Source: Marinospirillum alkalitolerans (GTDB lineage: Bacteria > Pseudomonadota > Gammaproteobacteria > Pseudomonadales > Halomonadaceae). From it: a stretch of 64,000 bases of DNA. The notes under the pieces were generated by a model, which saw only the letters and a list, made by a program, of their open reading frames with translations, was not told where the DNA came from and ran no database searches. The DNA lies in NCBI RefSeq assembly GCF_045055655.1, contig NZ_JBANFI010000003.1, positions 62,001 to 126,000 of the forward strand, in the 5' to 3' direction. Shown here in pieces: positions 15,956 through 23,882 of this stretch (positions within the stretch are counted from its first letter, which is position 1; each line of letters starts with the position of its first letter). The translations under genes were made by a program, and so were the position numbers.

Positions 15956-15999
15956 GGAGCCTCTGATGAACATCGCGAGCCTAGGTGTTCATCAGGGGC
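15956..15999. repeat. Inverted repeat related to the dispersed element, 3' of lon
   Basis: GCCTCTGATGAACA (15959-15972) and TGTTCATCAGGGGC (15986-15999) pair with one mismatch around a 13-nt loop. The left arm and GAACATCGCGAG match the element family. It sits between convergent genes and could act as a two-way terminator, although no T tract follows. Confidence 0.5.
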
Positions 16000-16013
16000 A
16001 AAGAAATCACTGA

Positions 16014-16370
16014 TTAACGCGAAAACTGACCCTTCGCCTGCCCATAAGCATTCACCGCCTTACGCTTGTGCTGATTGCTGGCCCGCTGCTCATGCAGGCT
16101 GCTGCGCACTTCGCTGGCTTTGCTCTGGAGCTCTTCACTCAGTGCTTCAAGGCGCTGCAAATCCGCCAGATGGGTGGCCACCGCCTCTTCCGTCCAAGGG
16201 GTGACAAACACCTGCTCCACCAGCTGAGTGCGGATCTGGGCTAACTTCTCGACTCCCTCCACCTCCTGCTCCTCCAGCTGGCTCATCATCGCGAGCAGCT
16301 TTTCACTGGCTTGGATCGCTCTTTTGAGAGCCTGAGTGGGGGGGAGATCCTTAATCGCGGGAGCACTCAT
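16014..16370 (-). CDS. Small helical protein of the flagellar block, FliT-like
   Basis: 118 residues, predicted almost entirely helical and rich in Glu, Gln and Ala. Its ATG overlaps the upstream fliS-type gene by 4 bp (ATGA), so the two are coupled. Position directly after a fliS gene and the size match FliT, the chaperone for the FliD cap, but sequence motifs alone do not prove it. There is no signal peptide. The call rests mainly on context. Confidence 0.5.
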   Translation of the reverse strand: MSAPAIKDLPPTQALKRAIQASEKLLAMMSQLEEQEVEGVEKLAQIRTQLVEQVFVTPWTEEAVATHLADLQRLEALSEELQSKASEVRSSLHEQRASNQHKRKAVNAYGQAKGQFSR

Positions 16371-16861
16371 GACGAAGACTCATCCTTGGCGGCCATCTCC
16401 TGCTGATAGGTCGCCAGCTCTGCACGGAACTGACGCGCTTCATCCATCACCTGCTCCCAGGCTTCCTTGATCGGTGCCAGCAGACGAATGCACTCCAGCA
16501 CCAGCGGTGCGGCATCCTTGGCTGCTTTGGCCTTGGCCAACTGACGACCCAGATAGTCATAGAGGCTATCGAGCGTCATGGAGATTTCAGGTTCAATATC
16601 ATGGCGCAAGGTCACGCGCAGTTCATTAATGCCAGTTTGCGCCTTATTAACCCACTTCACCTTGGCCACCTGATCATCGCGCTGCATCGCGCTCAGTGCA
16701 TCCTTCATATGTGCCAAAATAGCCGTGTAAAGCAGCAGTGTCAGCTTGTGGGCATCCGCCTCTTCCACCTCAGCTTCGAGGTGACGATTATTGTGTACCT
16801 GTGAGGCCCAGGCTTCAGCGGATTTTTGCATTTGGTAAGGCGTGTGGCGTCTTTTGATCAT
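16367..16861 (-). CDS. FliS-type flagellin chaperone (third paralogue)
   Basis: 164 residues. The FliS core is readable: ADAHKLTLLLYTAILAHMKDA, then INELRVTLRHDIEPEISMTLDSLYDYLGRQL, which aligns with HRLIQIMMELLMGRL and ELRLSLDFEKGKEVVETLNSLYDYMGRRL of the fliS at 20.1 kb. FliS binds flagellin C-termini in the cytosol and blocks premature polymerisation. N- and C-terminal extensions are longer than standard (about 130-140 residues). It is followed, with 4-bp overlap, by a FliT-like gene. Confidence 0.82.
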   Translation of the reverse strand: MIKRRHTPYQMQKSAEAWASQVHNNRHLEAEVEEADAHKLTLLLYTAILAHMKDALSAMQRDDQVAKVKWVNKAQTGINELRVTLRHDIEPEISMTLDSLYDYLGRQLAKAKAAKDAAPLVLECIRLLAPIKEAWEQVMDEARQFRAELATYQQEMAAKDESSS

Positions 16862-16881
16862 GGTCTATTCTCTTGTCCATC

Positions 16882-16979
16882 ACCTTGCCTCAACGGCAAG
16901 GTCTTTTTGTCTGATAGCTCAAGCAAGCGAAGTGTCGCTTACCGTGGATCTCTGCGCTCAGAAGGAGCCCTTGAGCGCA
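16882..16979. repeat. Three hairpins between two fliS-type genes
   Basis: Stems ACCTTGCC/GGCAAGGT (16882-16902, followed on the plus strand by CTTTTT), AAGCGA/TCGCTT (16925-16940) and TGCGCTCA/TGAGCGCA (16953-16979) lie in the 149-bp gap. On the minus strand they would form a structured leader before the third fliS. The first looks like a terminator pointing along the plus strand. Confidence 0.45.
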
Positions 16980-17010
16980 AGCTTACTGGAAAGCCCAGCA
17001 GAATTCGAGC

Positions 17011-17517
17011 CTAGTCCGCGCTGCTTTGCCCCTCGGCATCCACCCGTGCTCGGTATGCCTTCGCCCCTTCTGTTAAACGCAGCCAAGAAGCCGCCAAGGG
17101 CTGTAACAACTGCTGGATTTCATCCAGACGGCGCAGCGCCTCACGACAAAAATTCGGATGCATCGGCTGCAGCAGCATCCAGGCAATCTGGCGGGTCATG
17201 TACTCGTAGAGTAGATTCAGATTCTCGGCCAGCTGCGGGTAAAGCTCATGACGTAAAGACAAGCGCAGCTCATTCACACAAAACAAAGCCTTGGTTGAGT
17301 GCAGCGTTTTGCGCGCTGGCTCAAAGCGAGTCAACGCGCCTTTTAAGGCCTCGAGATGCTGCCCAAGGCCCTTATAGAGCAGGTTGATCAGCTCATGCGG
17401 GTCAGCAGATTCAATCACACTGCGCAGATGATGATTAAAGTTCACCTGCTCGGCCCAAGCCTGCGCCTTGCGCTGCATCAGGTAAGCGGTACGCCGCTCA
17501 GGTTGCTTCATCTTCAT
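17011..17517 (-). CDS. FliS-type chaperone coupled to the flagellin-like gene
   Basis: 168 residues. FliS features: ADPHELINLLYKGLGQHLEAL near residue 38 and VNELRLSLRHELYPQLAENLNLLYEYMTRQI in the middle, parallel to the two other FliS copies. Its start codon overlaps the stop of the flagellin-like gene (ATGA, 4 bp), strongly suggesting that it serves that protein. It has extended termini compared with canonical FliS. Confidence 0.8.
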   Translation of the reverse strand: MKMKQPERRTAYLMQRKAQAWAEQVNFNHHLRSVIESADPHELINLLYKGLGQHLEALKGALTRFEPARKTLHSTKALFCVNELRLSLRHELYPQLAENLNLLYEYMTRQIAWMLLQPMHPNFCREALRRLDEIQQLLQPLAASWLRLTEGAKAYRARVDAEGQSSAD

Positions 17518-18980
17518 CTGCCTGGCTCCACCAGATTCAACAGCGCCACAGTGGACAGCTGACCCTGAGCGGCGACGGCGGCCGCCTGCTGCTGCTCAAT
17601 CAAGCTCTGGGTTTCCTGCACTAGGGCCAAGGCTTGCTGATGGTTTTCAAGCGGCCTCACTTCAGCACGACCAGTCAACGCCTGCAACTGCCCATCTAGT
17701 TGGCCTTCAAGCTGCTGAACACTACTGACCGCCTGCTCAAGACTGGCGGGTAAGCCTGGATCCTCAACTCGCATCCACTGACGTGGATCAGCCTCTGCAT
17801 GGCTGAGTGCCTGTAACAACTGCTGCGGCTGCACCGCCACATAGGGCTCGCCCTGCTCGTCCTTGGGTAGGCTAAAAGCATCTTCATCCACTGGGCCAAC
17901 AAAACGGATGAAAGGCCCTTGCATCATCAACTGGGTGCCATTGACTTCAAAAGTCAGAGCCGAGCTTGCATCAAACTGCAGTTGTTGATCCGCATTCTGC
18001 TCAACACGGCCTTCAAGGCGTAAGGTATGGCCCTGCACCTGATTTTCAGCCTGCTGCCACTCACCTAAGACTGCCTCGCCTGCTTGCTGATTCACTAGAT
18101 CACGCGCTGCAGCACCCAGCTCTGCACCCATCACCACCTGATCTGGCTCAGCTGCCAAGGGGGCTTGCAGCATCTCAGCCATAGAGGCTCGAAAAGCCTG
18201 CACAGCTTGATAAGCCCCAGAAGAAAAATAAGGCGAATCCGGCCATTCTTTGATCTCGCCAGTATAGATATCTGGCTGCCCTTTCAGGCGAAACTCCATA
18301 ATACTGAGGTTTTTATGCAGCGGATCTGTGGCAGCAGCCTGAGCTTTCTCAGCTGGAGCCTCAGAGAGCGTGCGAGTCTGCTCACTGACTGCCTGAGCCA
18401 AGCCTCCGGGCAAACCCAGTTGTCGATAAGCTGGCCCCTGAGCAGCAGGTCGCTCCGACACTGGGCTGGGTGAAGCAGACTGGATTGTCACAGGCTGGCT
18501 TGTAACAGACTGGGTTGTAGCAGATTGGGCCGCAACAGCTTGTGCTGGATCAGCAGCCACCGTGGCTTGGGGGAGCAGACTTTCCGGCACTACCTTACTC
18601 GGTGCCTCGGCACTTAATAGAGGTTCGCCATTAAACTGGGCCTGCTGAATCGTCTCGGCCACCAGCAATGCGATTTCATCTAATTGGGTCTGCGTCGCCG
18701 CTTTTTGATCATCACTTAAATGAGCTTCTTGCTCCACCAGTTGTTGTGCCTGGTGTAAAGCCTGCTCAACCTGCTGCAAGGCTTCCTGCGTCACCTGTAC
18801 CTGACCCAAGCTTTCGGCCAACCATTGACGCTCCACCTGAGCCAACTGCGGCGCGGCTTGCGCTGAGCCTTCTTTGATCTGTGGCTCAGCGGATGGGGTG
18901 AGTTCTTGCGCGCGGGCCACTGGCGCTGTCGGTTGTTGGCGCTGCAAAGGGGACAACTGGGAATAGACTTCAATCGACAT
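17514..18980 (-). CDS. Divergent flagellin-like protein lacking the D0 N-terminus
   Basis: 488 residues, no signal peptide. Residues about 53-123 (AESLGQVQVTQEALQQVEQA ... QFNGEPLL) follow the spacing of the flagellin D1 segment that ends TEFNGKKLL in the neighbouring flagellin, and the extreme C-terminus (SLIEQQQAAAVAAQGQLSTV, then ALLNL) resembles a degenerate flagellin C-end. The conserved flagellin start (SLVLNTNIAALN) is missing and replaced by a Gln/Pro-rich stretch. Residues about 130-185 form a low-complexity Gln/Ser/Thr/Pro linker with QSVT-like repeats. The middle (about 215-400) is a region I do not recognise, containing SIMEFRLKGQPDIYTGEI. A FliS-type gene is coupled downstream. 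It may be a secreted filament-associated or minor structural protein; the function is not established. Confidence 0.6.
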   Translation of the reverse strand: MSIEVYSQLSPLQRQQPTAPVARAQELTPSAEPQIKEGSAQAAPQLAQVERQWLAESLGQVQVTQEALQQVEQALHQAQQLVEQEAHLSDDQKAATQTQLDEIALLVAETIQQAQFNGEPLLSAEAPSKVVPESLLPQATVAADPAQAVAAQSATTQSVTSQPVTIQSASPSPVSERPAAQGPAYRQLGLPGGLAQAVSEQTRTLSEAPAEKAQAAATDPLHKNLSIMEFRLKGQPDIYTGEIKEWPDSPYFSSGAYQAVQAFRASMAEMLQAPLAAEPDQVVMGAELGAAARDLVNQQAGEAVLGEWQQAENQVQGHTLRLEGRVEQNADQQLQFDASSALTFEVNGTQLMMQGPFIRFVGPVDEDAFSLPKDEQGEPYVAVQPQQLLQALSHAEADPRQWMRVEDPGLPASLEQAVSSVQQLEGQLDGQLQALTGRAEVRPLENHQQALALVQETQSLIEQQQAAAVAAQGQLSTVALLNLVEPGR

Positions 18981-18994
18981 CAGCTTTTCTCCAT

Positions 18995-19038
18995 AAAAAA
19001 ACCCAAGGGCCTCTTACTTGCGCAAGAAACACCTTGGG
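18995..19038 (-). terminator. Rho-independent terminator after the first flagellin gene
   Basis: On the minus strand CCCAAGG and CCTTGGG pair, with an inner CTTGCGCAAG palindrome, and are followed by a run of seven T. It ends 14 bp before the start of the flagellin-like gene, so that gene probably depends on read-through or a hidden promoter. Confidence 0.8.
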
Positions 19039-19065
19039 CTCTGATTTGCGCACTTCAGCCGCTGG

Positions 19066-19944
19066 TTAGAGCAGACCCAAGATCGCCTGGCTCGACTGGT
19101 TGGCCTGGGCCAAGGAAGAAATCCCTGCCTGCTGCAGTACCTGCTGTTTCGCCAGATTCGAGGTTTCTGTCGCGAAATCAGCATCCTGAATACGGCTACG
19201 GGCTGCTGAGAGATTCTCAGAATAGATCTGGTTGCCTGAAATGACCGCTTCAAAGCGATTCATCATGGCACCAAAGGTAGCGCGTGTCTCAGAAATACCG
19301 TCAATGGCTGCACGGCTTGCTGTAATTGCACTCTTAGCAGCAGTTTGAGTACTAATATCTATCCTTTTAACTGCTGTTAAACCACCACTAACGATACCTT
19401 TTAAAGCACCCTGAGCTGCAGTATTATTATTTAACGCTCCTACTATCCCACCAGCAAACTCCAACTTGATCTGGGAGTCAGGCGTATTTTTAAAGCCAAC
19501 CTGGAAGGTAACATTTTGCGCAGATGCATTGAGCAGTTTTTTACCATTAAACTCCGTCACACTGATGATACGCGCAATTTCTTGGGTCAGCTGATCAACT
19601 TCTTTTTGCAAGCCACCCCGTGCAGCTGAATCATAGGTGCCGTTGGCGGACTGAATAGCGAGTTCGTTGATCCGCTGCAGGTTTTGGGTCATCTGATCCA
19701 AGGCACCCTCAGCGGTTTGCGCCATAGAGATACCATCATTGGCATTGCGCGTTGCCATATTCAAACCACGAATATCCTTAGTCTGCGACTGAGCTAAGTA
19801 CAAGCCAGCCGCATCATCCTTGGCCGAGTTAACACGCAAACCAGTAGAAAGGCGCTGGAAGGTTTGCGCTTGCGCATTTTGCGTTGAAGATAGGTTACGC
19901 GTGGCATTGAGTGCTGCAATGTTAGTATTGAGGACTAGGCTCAT
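19066..19944 (-). CDS. fliC: Flagellin (sigma54-type promoter)
   Basis: 292 residues. The conserved N-terminal D0/D1 starts SLVLNTNIAALNATRNL and includes RLSTGLRVNSAKDDAAGL. The C-terminal D1/D0 ends QANQSSQAILGLL. The variable centre is only about 60 residues (about 150-210), so the filament protein lacks large D2/D3 outer domains. The codons for this centre (about 19330-19470) are A+T-rich compared with the flanks. An AAGGAG site precedes the ATG. The upstream gap carries a consensus sigma54 element. Exported by the flagellar type III system and a likely substrate of the glycosylation and FliB genes further upstream. Confidence 0.96.
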   Translation of the reverse strand: MSLVLNTNIAALNATRNLSSTQNAQAQTFQRLSTGLRVNSAKDDAAGLYLAQSQTKDIRGLNMATRNANDGISMAQTAEGALDQMTQNLQRINELAIQSANGTYDSAARGGLQKEVDQLTQEIARIISVTEFNGKKLLNASAQNVTFQVGFKNTPDSQIKLEFAGGIVGALNNNTAAQGALKGIVSGGLTAVKRIDISTQTAAKSAITASRAAIDGISETRATFGAMMNRFEAVISGNQIYSENLSAARSRIQDADFATETSNLAKQQVLQQAGISSLAQANQSSQAILGLL

Positions 19945-20017
19945 GGGTGAGGCTCCTTATTTCACAAATTCGGATAGCATCGCTATTTCATTTTGGGCAG
20001 ACACTTGCCGCTGGGTA

Positions 20018-20031
20018 GGCAAGAACTTGCC
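20018..20031 (-). repeat. Hairpin in the leader of the first flagellin mRNA
   Basis: GGCAAG-AA-CTTGCC lies between the predicted sigma54 start and the flagellin ATG. Too small a loop for a terminator; it may be a partial dyad for a regulator or a leader structure. Confidence 0.35.
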
Positions 20032-20078
20032 TCTCTTCTGTGCTGCCCGTAGGTTTCTGATCTTAACTACGTTAACAA

Positions 20079-20094
20079 AGCAAAAGCTGTGCCA
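20079..20094 (-). promoter_or_regulatory. Sigma54 (RpoN) promoter for the first flagellin gene
   Basis: On the minus strand TGGCAC, 5 nt, TTGCT matches the -24/-12 consensus (TGGCACN5TTGCW) with correct spacing. It begins just past the fliS stop codon and predicts a start near 20068, giving a leader of about 120 nt before the flagellin ATG. Confidence 0.75.
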
Positions 20095-20098
20095 AAGC

Positions 20099-20524
20099 TT
20101 AAGAAGCCTGCTGCTCTAAAACACGCTCAGCTTCTTCTTTGATGGCATCCCAACCTTCTTTGACTGGTTTCATCAACTGAATGACTTCTTCAACCATCGT
20201 AGCGTCCTGAGCCGCCATGGCTTGATTGAGGCGTCGTCCCATATAGTCATATAGGCTATTCAATGTTTCGACGACTTCCTTGCCTTTTTCAAAATCCAAC
20301 GATAGGCGCAATTCAGTAATAATCGCTAAAGCCTTAGCACCAGCCTGAGTGCGCGCCAGTTGATCTTGGCGCTCGATCGCTCCCTTGGTGGCCGCCAAGC
20401 GCCCCATCAGCAATTCCATCATAATTTGTATCAGGCGGTGAGGTGTTGCCGTTTCAATTTCAGACTCTTTACTGGTGCCCTGCGCATACTGAAAAACGCC
20501 ACGCAAATGCTTTTTGTAAGCCAT
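20099..20524 (-). CDS. fliS: Flagellar export chaperone FliS
   Basis: 141 residues, the normal FliS length. Conserved segments are ETATPHRLIQIMMELLMGRL and ITELRLSLDFEKGKEVVETLNSLYDYMGRRL. It binds flagellin in the cytosol and delivers it to the export gate. It lies directly after fliD on the same strand (30 bp gap), the classical flaG-fliD-fliS order, so this is the canonical copy among three paralogues. Confidence 0.95.
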   Translation of the reverse strand: MAYKKHLRGVFQYAQGTSKESEIETATPHRLIQIMMELLMGRLAATKGAIERQDQLARTQAGAKALAIITELRLSLDFEKGKEVVETLNSLYDYMGRRLNQAMAAQDATMVEEVIQLMKPVKEGWDAIKEEAERVLEQQAS

Positions 20525-20553
20525 ATCTCATCAACCTTTTTTAAATTCTTGGT

Positions 20554-22140
20554 TTATCTCTGCGGCCGCGTATAGCCAGGTAAGTTGTTCATTTGCTGCG
20601 CCAAGAAGCTACCCGAGCTGTTAAAGTTCGCTACCAAACCTTCAATGGCCGCAAACTGGCGCTTGAGACGGTCTTCTAAAAGCTTTAAACGCATATTGGT
20701 GGATTCAATACGATCATCAACACGTTTGACCTGATTATCCAAACCTTCGCGACGGACTTCTAACAAGCCTTTAGACAATTGACCATTCTGCGTAGTCGTG
20801 GAAGTCAGACGCTGGGCCAAATCAGCAAAACGAGCTGCGTAGCCATCAACTCCAGAACCATCGGCAAAATCAGAAGCCCCCAAAATATGCGCCACACGAT
20901 CAAAATCGTTTTCCAGCGCTTCATTGAGTTTGGCTGAATTCACACGCAAAGTGCCATTTTGAGAATCAGGGTTCTCAGGATCAAAAGTACCGGGCGTATA
21001 AACCTCAATACCGATCAAAGCAAGGAAGTTTTTCTGGGTATCGGCAGCAATGTCATCAGAGCTATTAGTGTCAGAATCAAGATTACTTGGCGTAGGCGAA
21101 TAGAGAATATTGCGCATCTCTGCCTCTACCGTACGAATCGTGTTATCACCATACAAAGAGCCTTTTTTGGCTTCATTCAGGTGAATGATGACGTCGTTAT
21201 AGGCTTTAACAAACTGATCGATATTATCGCGAATGGCCTTGTCATCACGTTTTACTTCTAGGCTACTGGCTTTAGTCGCCTCATTCATTGCGCCAGGCGT
21301 GATATTAATACTCACCCCTGTCACCACATTACTAAAGTTGTTCGTTGAATTGCTGGCCTCAATACCATCAATGCTGATGCGTGCATCTAAAGTTCTTGCC
21401 TGTAAATAGGCGCGTTTTTCATCTAGATCTGTTATAGCATCATAAGCTACCTGGTTAAAATCAAAATCAGGAGAAGACAAATTTGTAACTTTAGCATTCA
21501 AACCAGCTGCAAGATCAACACCAGAAAACTCAGCAGAAAAGCGCCCCTCTTCACCTGTTTTTTGGGCTTTCAGCACTAAGCGCGCATTCTCTCCATCCAC
21601 ATTGACGAGATTAGCGGAGACTTTTCCTTTTAATCCGTCATTGCTGTTAATCTCTTGACGTACTTGATCAAGCGTTTTGCCAGCAACATTTATTTCGACA
21701 GGATCAATAGCATTACCATCAGCATCTTTTAAGCCAGTAAAAGTCAACTTAGCATCTGCTGCACCTTCGGGAGCCAAAAAATCAGTACGAGAGAAGGGAT
21801 CCGAGGTCTGTTGATAACTACGCGCTTCAGCCAAAACCTGAATGCTGTAATTTCCAGCAGTCGCACCCGCCAGATGGTCAGCCGTGGCAGTAAACAACTT
21901 GTCATTACCTGGCTTAGCGGCTAGCTGGCTGAATTTATCCTGACCACGCAGATCCAGCATGGCGGTGCGCATGGTGCTCAGGCGACTCGTCAACTGACCT
22001 AGCGCGCTAATCTGTGATTGAAAAAACTTCTTATCATTTTCTAACCGCTTAAGTGGCTGGGCTTCAGCCGCTACAGTGGCGTTGATAATGTCATTCACGG
22101 GCAGGCCAGAACCCACACCCATAAAACTAATTCCAGACAT
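20554..22140 (-). CDS. fliD: Flagellar filament cap protein FliD
   Basis: 528 residues, within the normal range. The N-terminus GISFMGVGSGLPVNDIINATVAAEAQPLKRL is the FliD signature. The C-terminal region (about residues 440-520) is helical and coiled-coil-like (VRREGLDNQVKRVDDRIEST, then NFNSSGSFLAQQM). The middle D2/D3 region (about 100-330) is the variable part. It caps the growing filament and folds flagellin on arrival. Second gene of the flaG-fliD-fliS unit. Confidence 0.96.
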   Translation of the reverse strand: MSGISFMGVGSGLPVNDIINATVAAEAQPLKRLENDKKFFQSQISALGQLTSRLSTMRTAMLDLRGQDKFSQLAAKPGNDKLFTATADHLAGATAGNYSIQVLAEARSYQQTSDPFSRTDFLAPEGAADAKLTFTGLKDADGNAIDPVEINVAGKTLDQVRQEINSNDGLKGKVSANLVNVDGENARLVLKAQKTGEEGRFSAEFSGVDLAAGLNAKVTNLSSPDFDFNQVAYDAITDLDEKRAYLQARTLDARISIDGIEASNSTNNFSNVVTGVSINITPGAMNEATKASSLEVKRDDKAIRDNIDQFVKAYNDVIIHLNEAKKGSLYGDNTIRTVEAEMRNILYSPTPSNLDSDTNSSDDIAADTQKNFLALIGIEVYTPGTFDPENPDSQNGTLRVNSAKLNEALENDFDRVAHILGASDFADGSGVDGYAARFADLAQRLTSTTTQNGQLSKGLLEVRREGLDNQVKRVDDRIESTNMRLKLLEDRLKRQFAAIEGLVANFNSSGSFLAQQMNNLPGYTRPQR

Positions 22141-22262
22141 GGCTTTGTCCTCCTCCGCCTTTAATCTTTTGAGCCCTCAACAGTATGATTGAGCGCATGA
22201 AGAAAAATTTTATCCACTGCTATTCAGTTTGCTGCTTACAGTGGATTAACTTGCTGATCAGA

Positions 22263-22754
22263 TCAATCAACCTGCATATTAAAAAAACTGGTATCGCCTT
22301 CGATCAAGCGTGCGCGTCGTGCGAGCACTTCTTCAGAGGGGTACTGACGAACCACTTCATCCGTTTTGGTGTTCACCACGCGCACGACGACTTCTTCAGT
22401 TTGATCATGCAGCTCAAAGCGTAGTGCCCGATTCATTGAATAAAGTGTGCTATTCACCTCATCCAATAATGAACGCAGTTCATCGGCATCAAGAGGCCCA
22501 ACGGCCATTTCTTCTTGCTCATCTGTTTTCTGATCAACTGGGGCTTGCTGCAATGGGTTAGCAACCAGCTTATCAGTCTGCTGACCTTGCGATATAGTAG
22601 CCAAAGGCGGAGCCTTAGAAGAACGAGCATCTTGCTGTTGGATTACTGTTGGCTTGTCGACTTTTTGGGTGGCGCTGTCAGCTGCAGACAAACGTGGTTC
22701 GTTTGTACTGGTGTAAGCGCTCGTGGAGCTGAGTGGGGGCAATTCCGAGGTCAT
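22263..22754 (-). CDS. flaG: FlaG family protein
   Basis: 163 residues. The first 90 are a Ser/Gln/Pro-rich unstructured region; the conserved FlaG domain is C-terminal: LLDEVNSTLYSMNRALRFELHD followed by VVRVVNTKTDEVVRQYPSEEVL. FlaG influences filament length in polar flagellates. It is first in the flaG-fliD-fliS unit and is preceded by a sigma28 promoter. Confidence 0.93.
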   Translation of the reverse strand: MTSELPPLSSTSAYTSTNEPRLSAADSATQKVDKPTVIQQQDARSSKAPPLATISQGQQTDKLVANPLQQAPVDQKTDEQEEMAVGPLDADELRSLLDEVNSTLYSMNRALRFELHDQTEEVVVRVVNTKTDEVVRQYPSEEVLARRARLIEGDTSFFNMQVD

Positions 22755-22790
22755 CGCCTTTACCTCACGGTTGAATTGATCTAGCTTATT

Positions 22791-22817
22791 TTATCGACCA
22801 CAAGAGGTAAAGCTTTA
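22791..22817 (-). promoter_or_regulatory. Sigma28 (FliA) promoter of flaG-fliD-fliS
   Basis: On the minus strand TAAAGCTT, exactly 11 nt, GTCGATAA, against the consensus TAAAGTTT-N11-GCCGATAA. It lies about 40 bp upstream of the flaG ATG. Confidence 0.8.
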
Positions 22818-22848
22818 GACCTAATTCTGGCCAGCCCCTTAAACTAAA

Positions 22849-22876
22849 AAACCCCCAACCCGAAGGCTGGGGGTTT
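22849..22876 (-). terminator. Rho-independent terminator of the second flagellin gene
   Basis: AAACCCCCA and TGGGGGTTT pair around a 10-nt loop, followed on the minus strand by a T run. It separates the flagellin transcript from flaG. Confidence 0.85.
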
Positions 22877-22921
22877 GTAGAGCAAGACAACTTGGATCTA
22901 AAAGATCCAAGTCGAAGTGTC

Positions 22922-23794
22922 TTACAGCAGACCCAGTACTGTCTGCGCAGAAGCGTTAGCCTGACCCAGAGCAGCGACACCCGCCTGCTGCAGAACCTGC
23001 TGCTTAGCCAAGTTGGAAGTTTCAACAGCAAAGTCAGCATCCTGAACACGGCTACGTGAAGCCTGCAAATTTTCAGAAGCAATCTGGTTACCAGAAATAA
23101 CCGACTCAAAACGGTTCATCATCGCACCAAAGGTAGCGCGAATAGTAGAGACACCGTCAATACCGGCACGAGTGGATGCAATAGATTTTTGTGCAGCAGT
23201 CTGAGTTGTAATATCAATAGTTTTGACAGCAGACAAAGAACCATTAACAATAGCCTTGATAGCGCTCTGCTGCGCCCCTGCCAAGTTATTGGATAAACCG
23301 CTTTTCAGACCAACTTTGACTTGGTAGCCAGAGCCATTCTGGTTACCAACCTGCATAGTACTAACACGGGCACTGCCGTTGAGAAGCTTTTGACCGTTAA
23401 ACTCTGTGGTTTCAACAATACGCTTGATTTCTTGGGTTAATTGATCAACTTCTTTTTGCAGACCACCGCGCGCAGCAGTGTTGTAGGTGCCGTTGGCAGA
23501 CTGAATCGCCAGCTCGTTGATACGCTGCAGGTTAGATTGGATTTGATCCAAGGCGCCTTCCGCAGTCTGAGCCAAAGAAATACCGTCACCAGCATTACGG
23601 GTTGCCATATTCAAACCACGAATATCTTTAGTTTGAGACTGGGCCAAATAGAGACCACCAGCATCATCTTTAGCTGAGTTGATACGCAGGCCTGTAGACA
23701 GGCGCTGGAAAGTTTGTGATTGCTGTGCCTGAGTATTGGCCAGGTTACGAGCACCATTCAGGGCGGCATTGTTAGTATTAATTACGAGAGACAT
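22922..23794 (-). CDS. fliC: Flagellin (sigma28-type promoter)
   Basis: 290 residues from the ATG at 23792-23794, which has AAGGAG upstream; the frame is open 11 codons further but flagellins start SLVINTNNAALN. N-terminal RLSTGLRINSAKDDAGGLYLAQSQTKDIRGLN and C-terminal QANASAQTVLGLL are nearly the same as in the first flagellin, with a short divergent centre (about residues 150-200). Its own sigma28 promoter and terminator make it a single-gene unit. It is separated by 89 bp from the end of the glycosyltransferase gene. Confidence 0.96.
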   Translation of the reverse strand: MSLVINTNNAALNGARNLANTQAQQSQTFQRLSTGLRINSAKDDAGGLYLAQSQTKDIRGLNMATRNAGDGISLAQTAEGALDQIQSNLQRINELAIQSANGTYNTAARGGLQKEVDQLTQEIKRIVETTEFNGQKLLNGSARVSTMQVGNQNGSGYQVKVGLKSGLSNNLAGAQQSAIKAIVNGSLSAVKTIDITTQTAAQKSIASTRAGIDGVSTIRATFGAMMNRFESVISGNQIASENLQASRSRVQDADFAVETSNLAKQQVLQQAGVAALGQANASAQTVLGLL

Positions 23795-23839
23795 AGTCGT
23801 GCTCCTTAGCTTAAGAAAGTATGTCAAGAGACATTAGTG

Positions 23840-23866
23840 TTATCGGACCTACCAGACGAACCTTTA
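23840..23866 (-). promoter_or_regulatory. Sigma28 (FliA) promoter of the second flagellin gene
   Basis: On the minus strand TAAAGGTT, exactly 11 nt, TCCGATAA; only single-base departures from the consensus in each box. It lies about 45 bp before the flagellin ATG. Confidence 0.88.
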
Positions 23867-23882
23867 GCTTTTTTCTCAAAAA

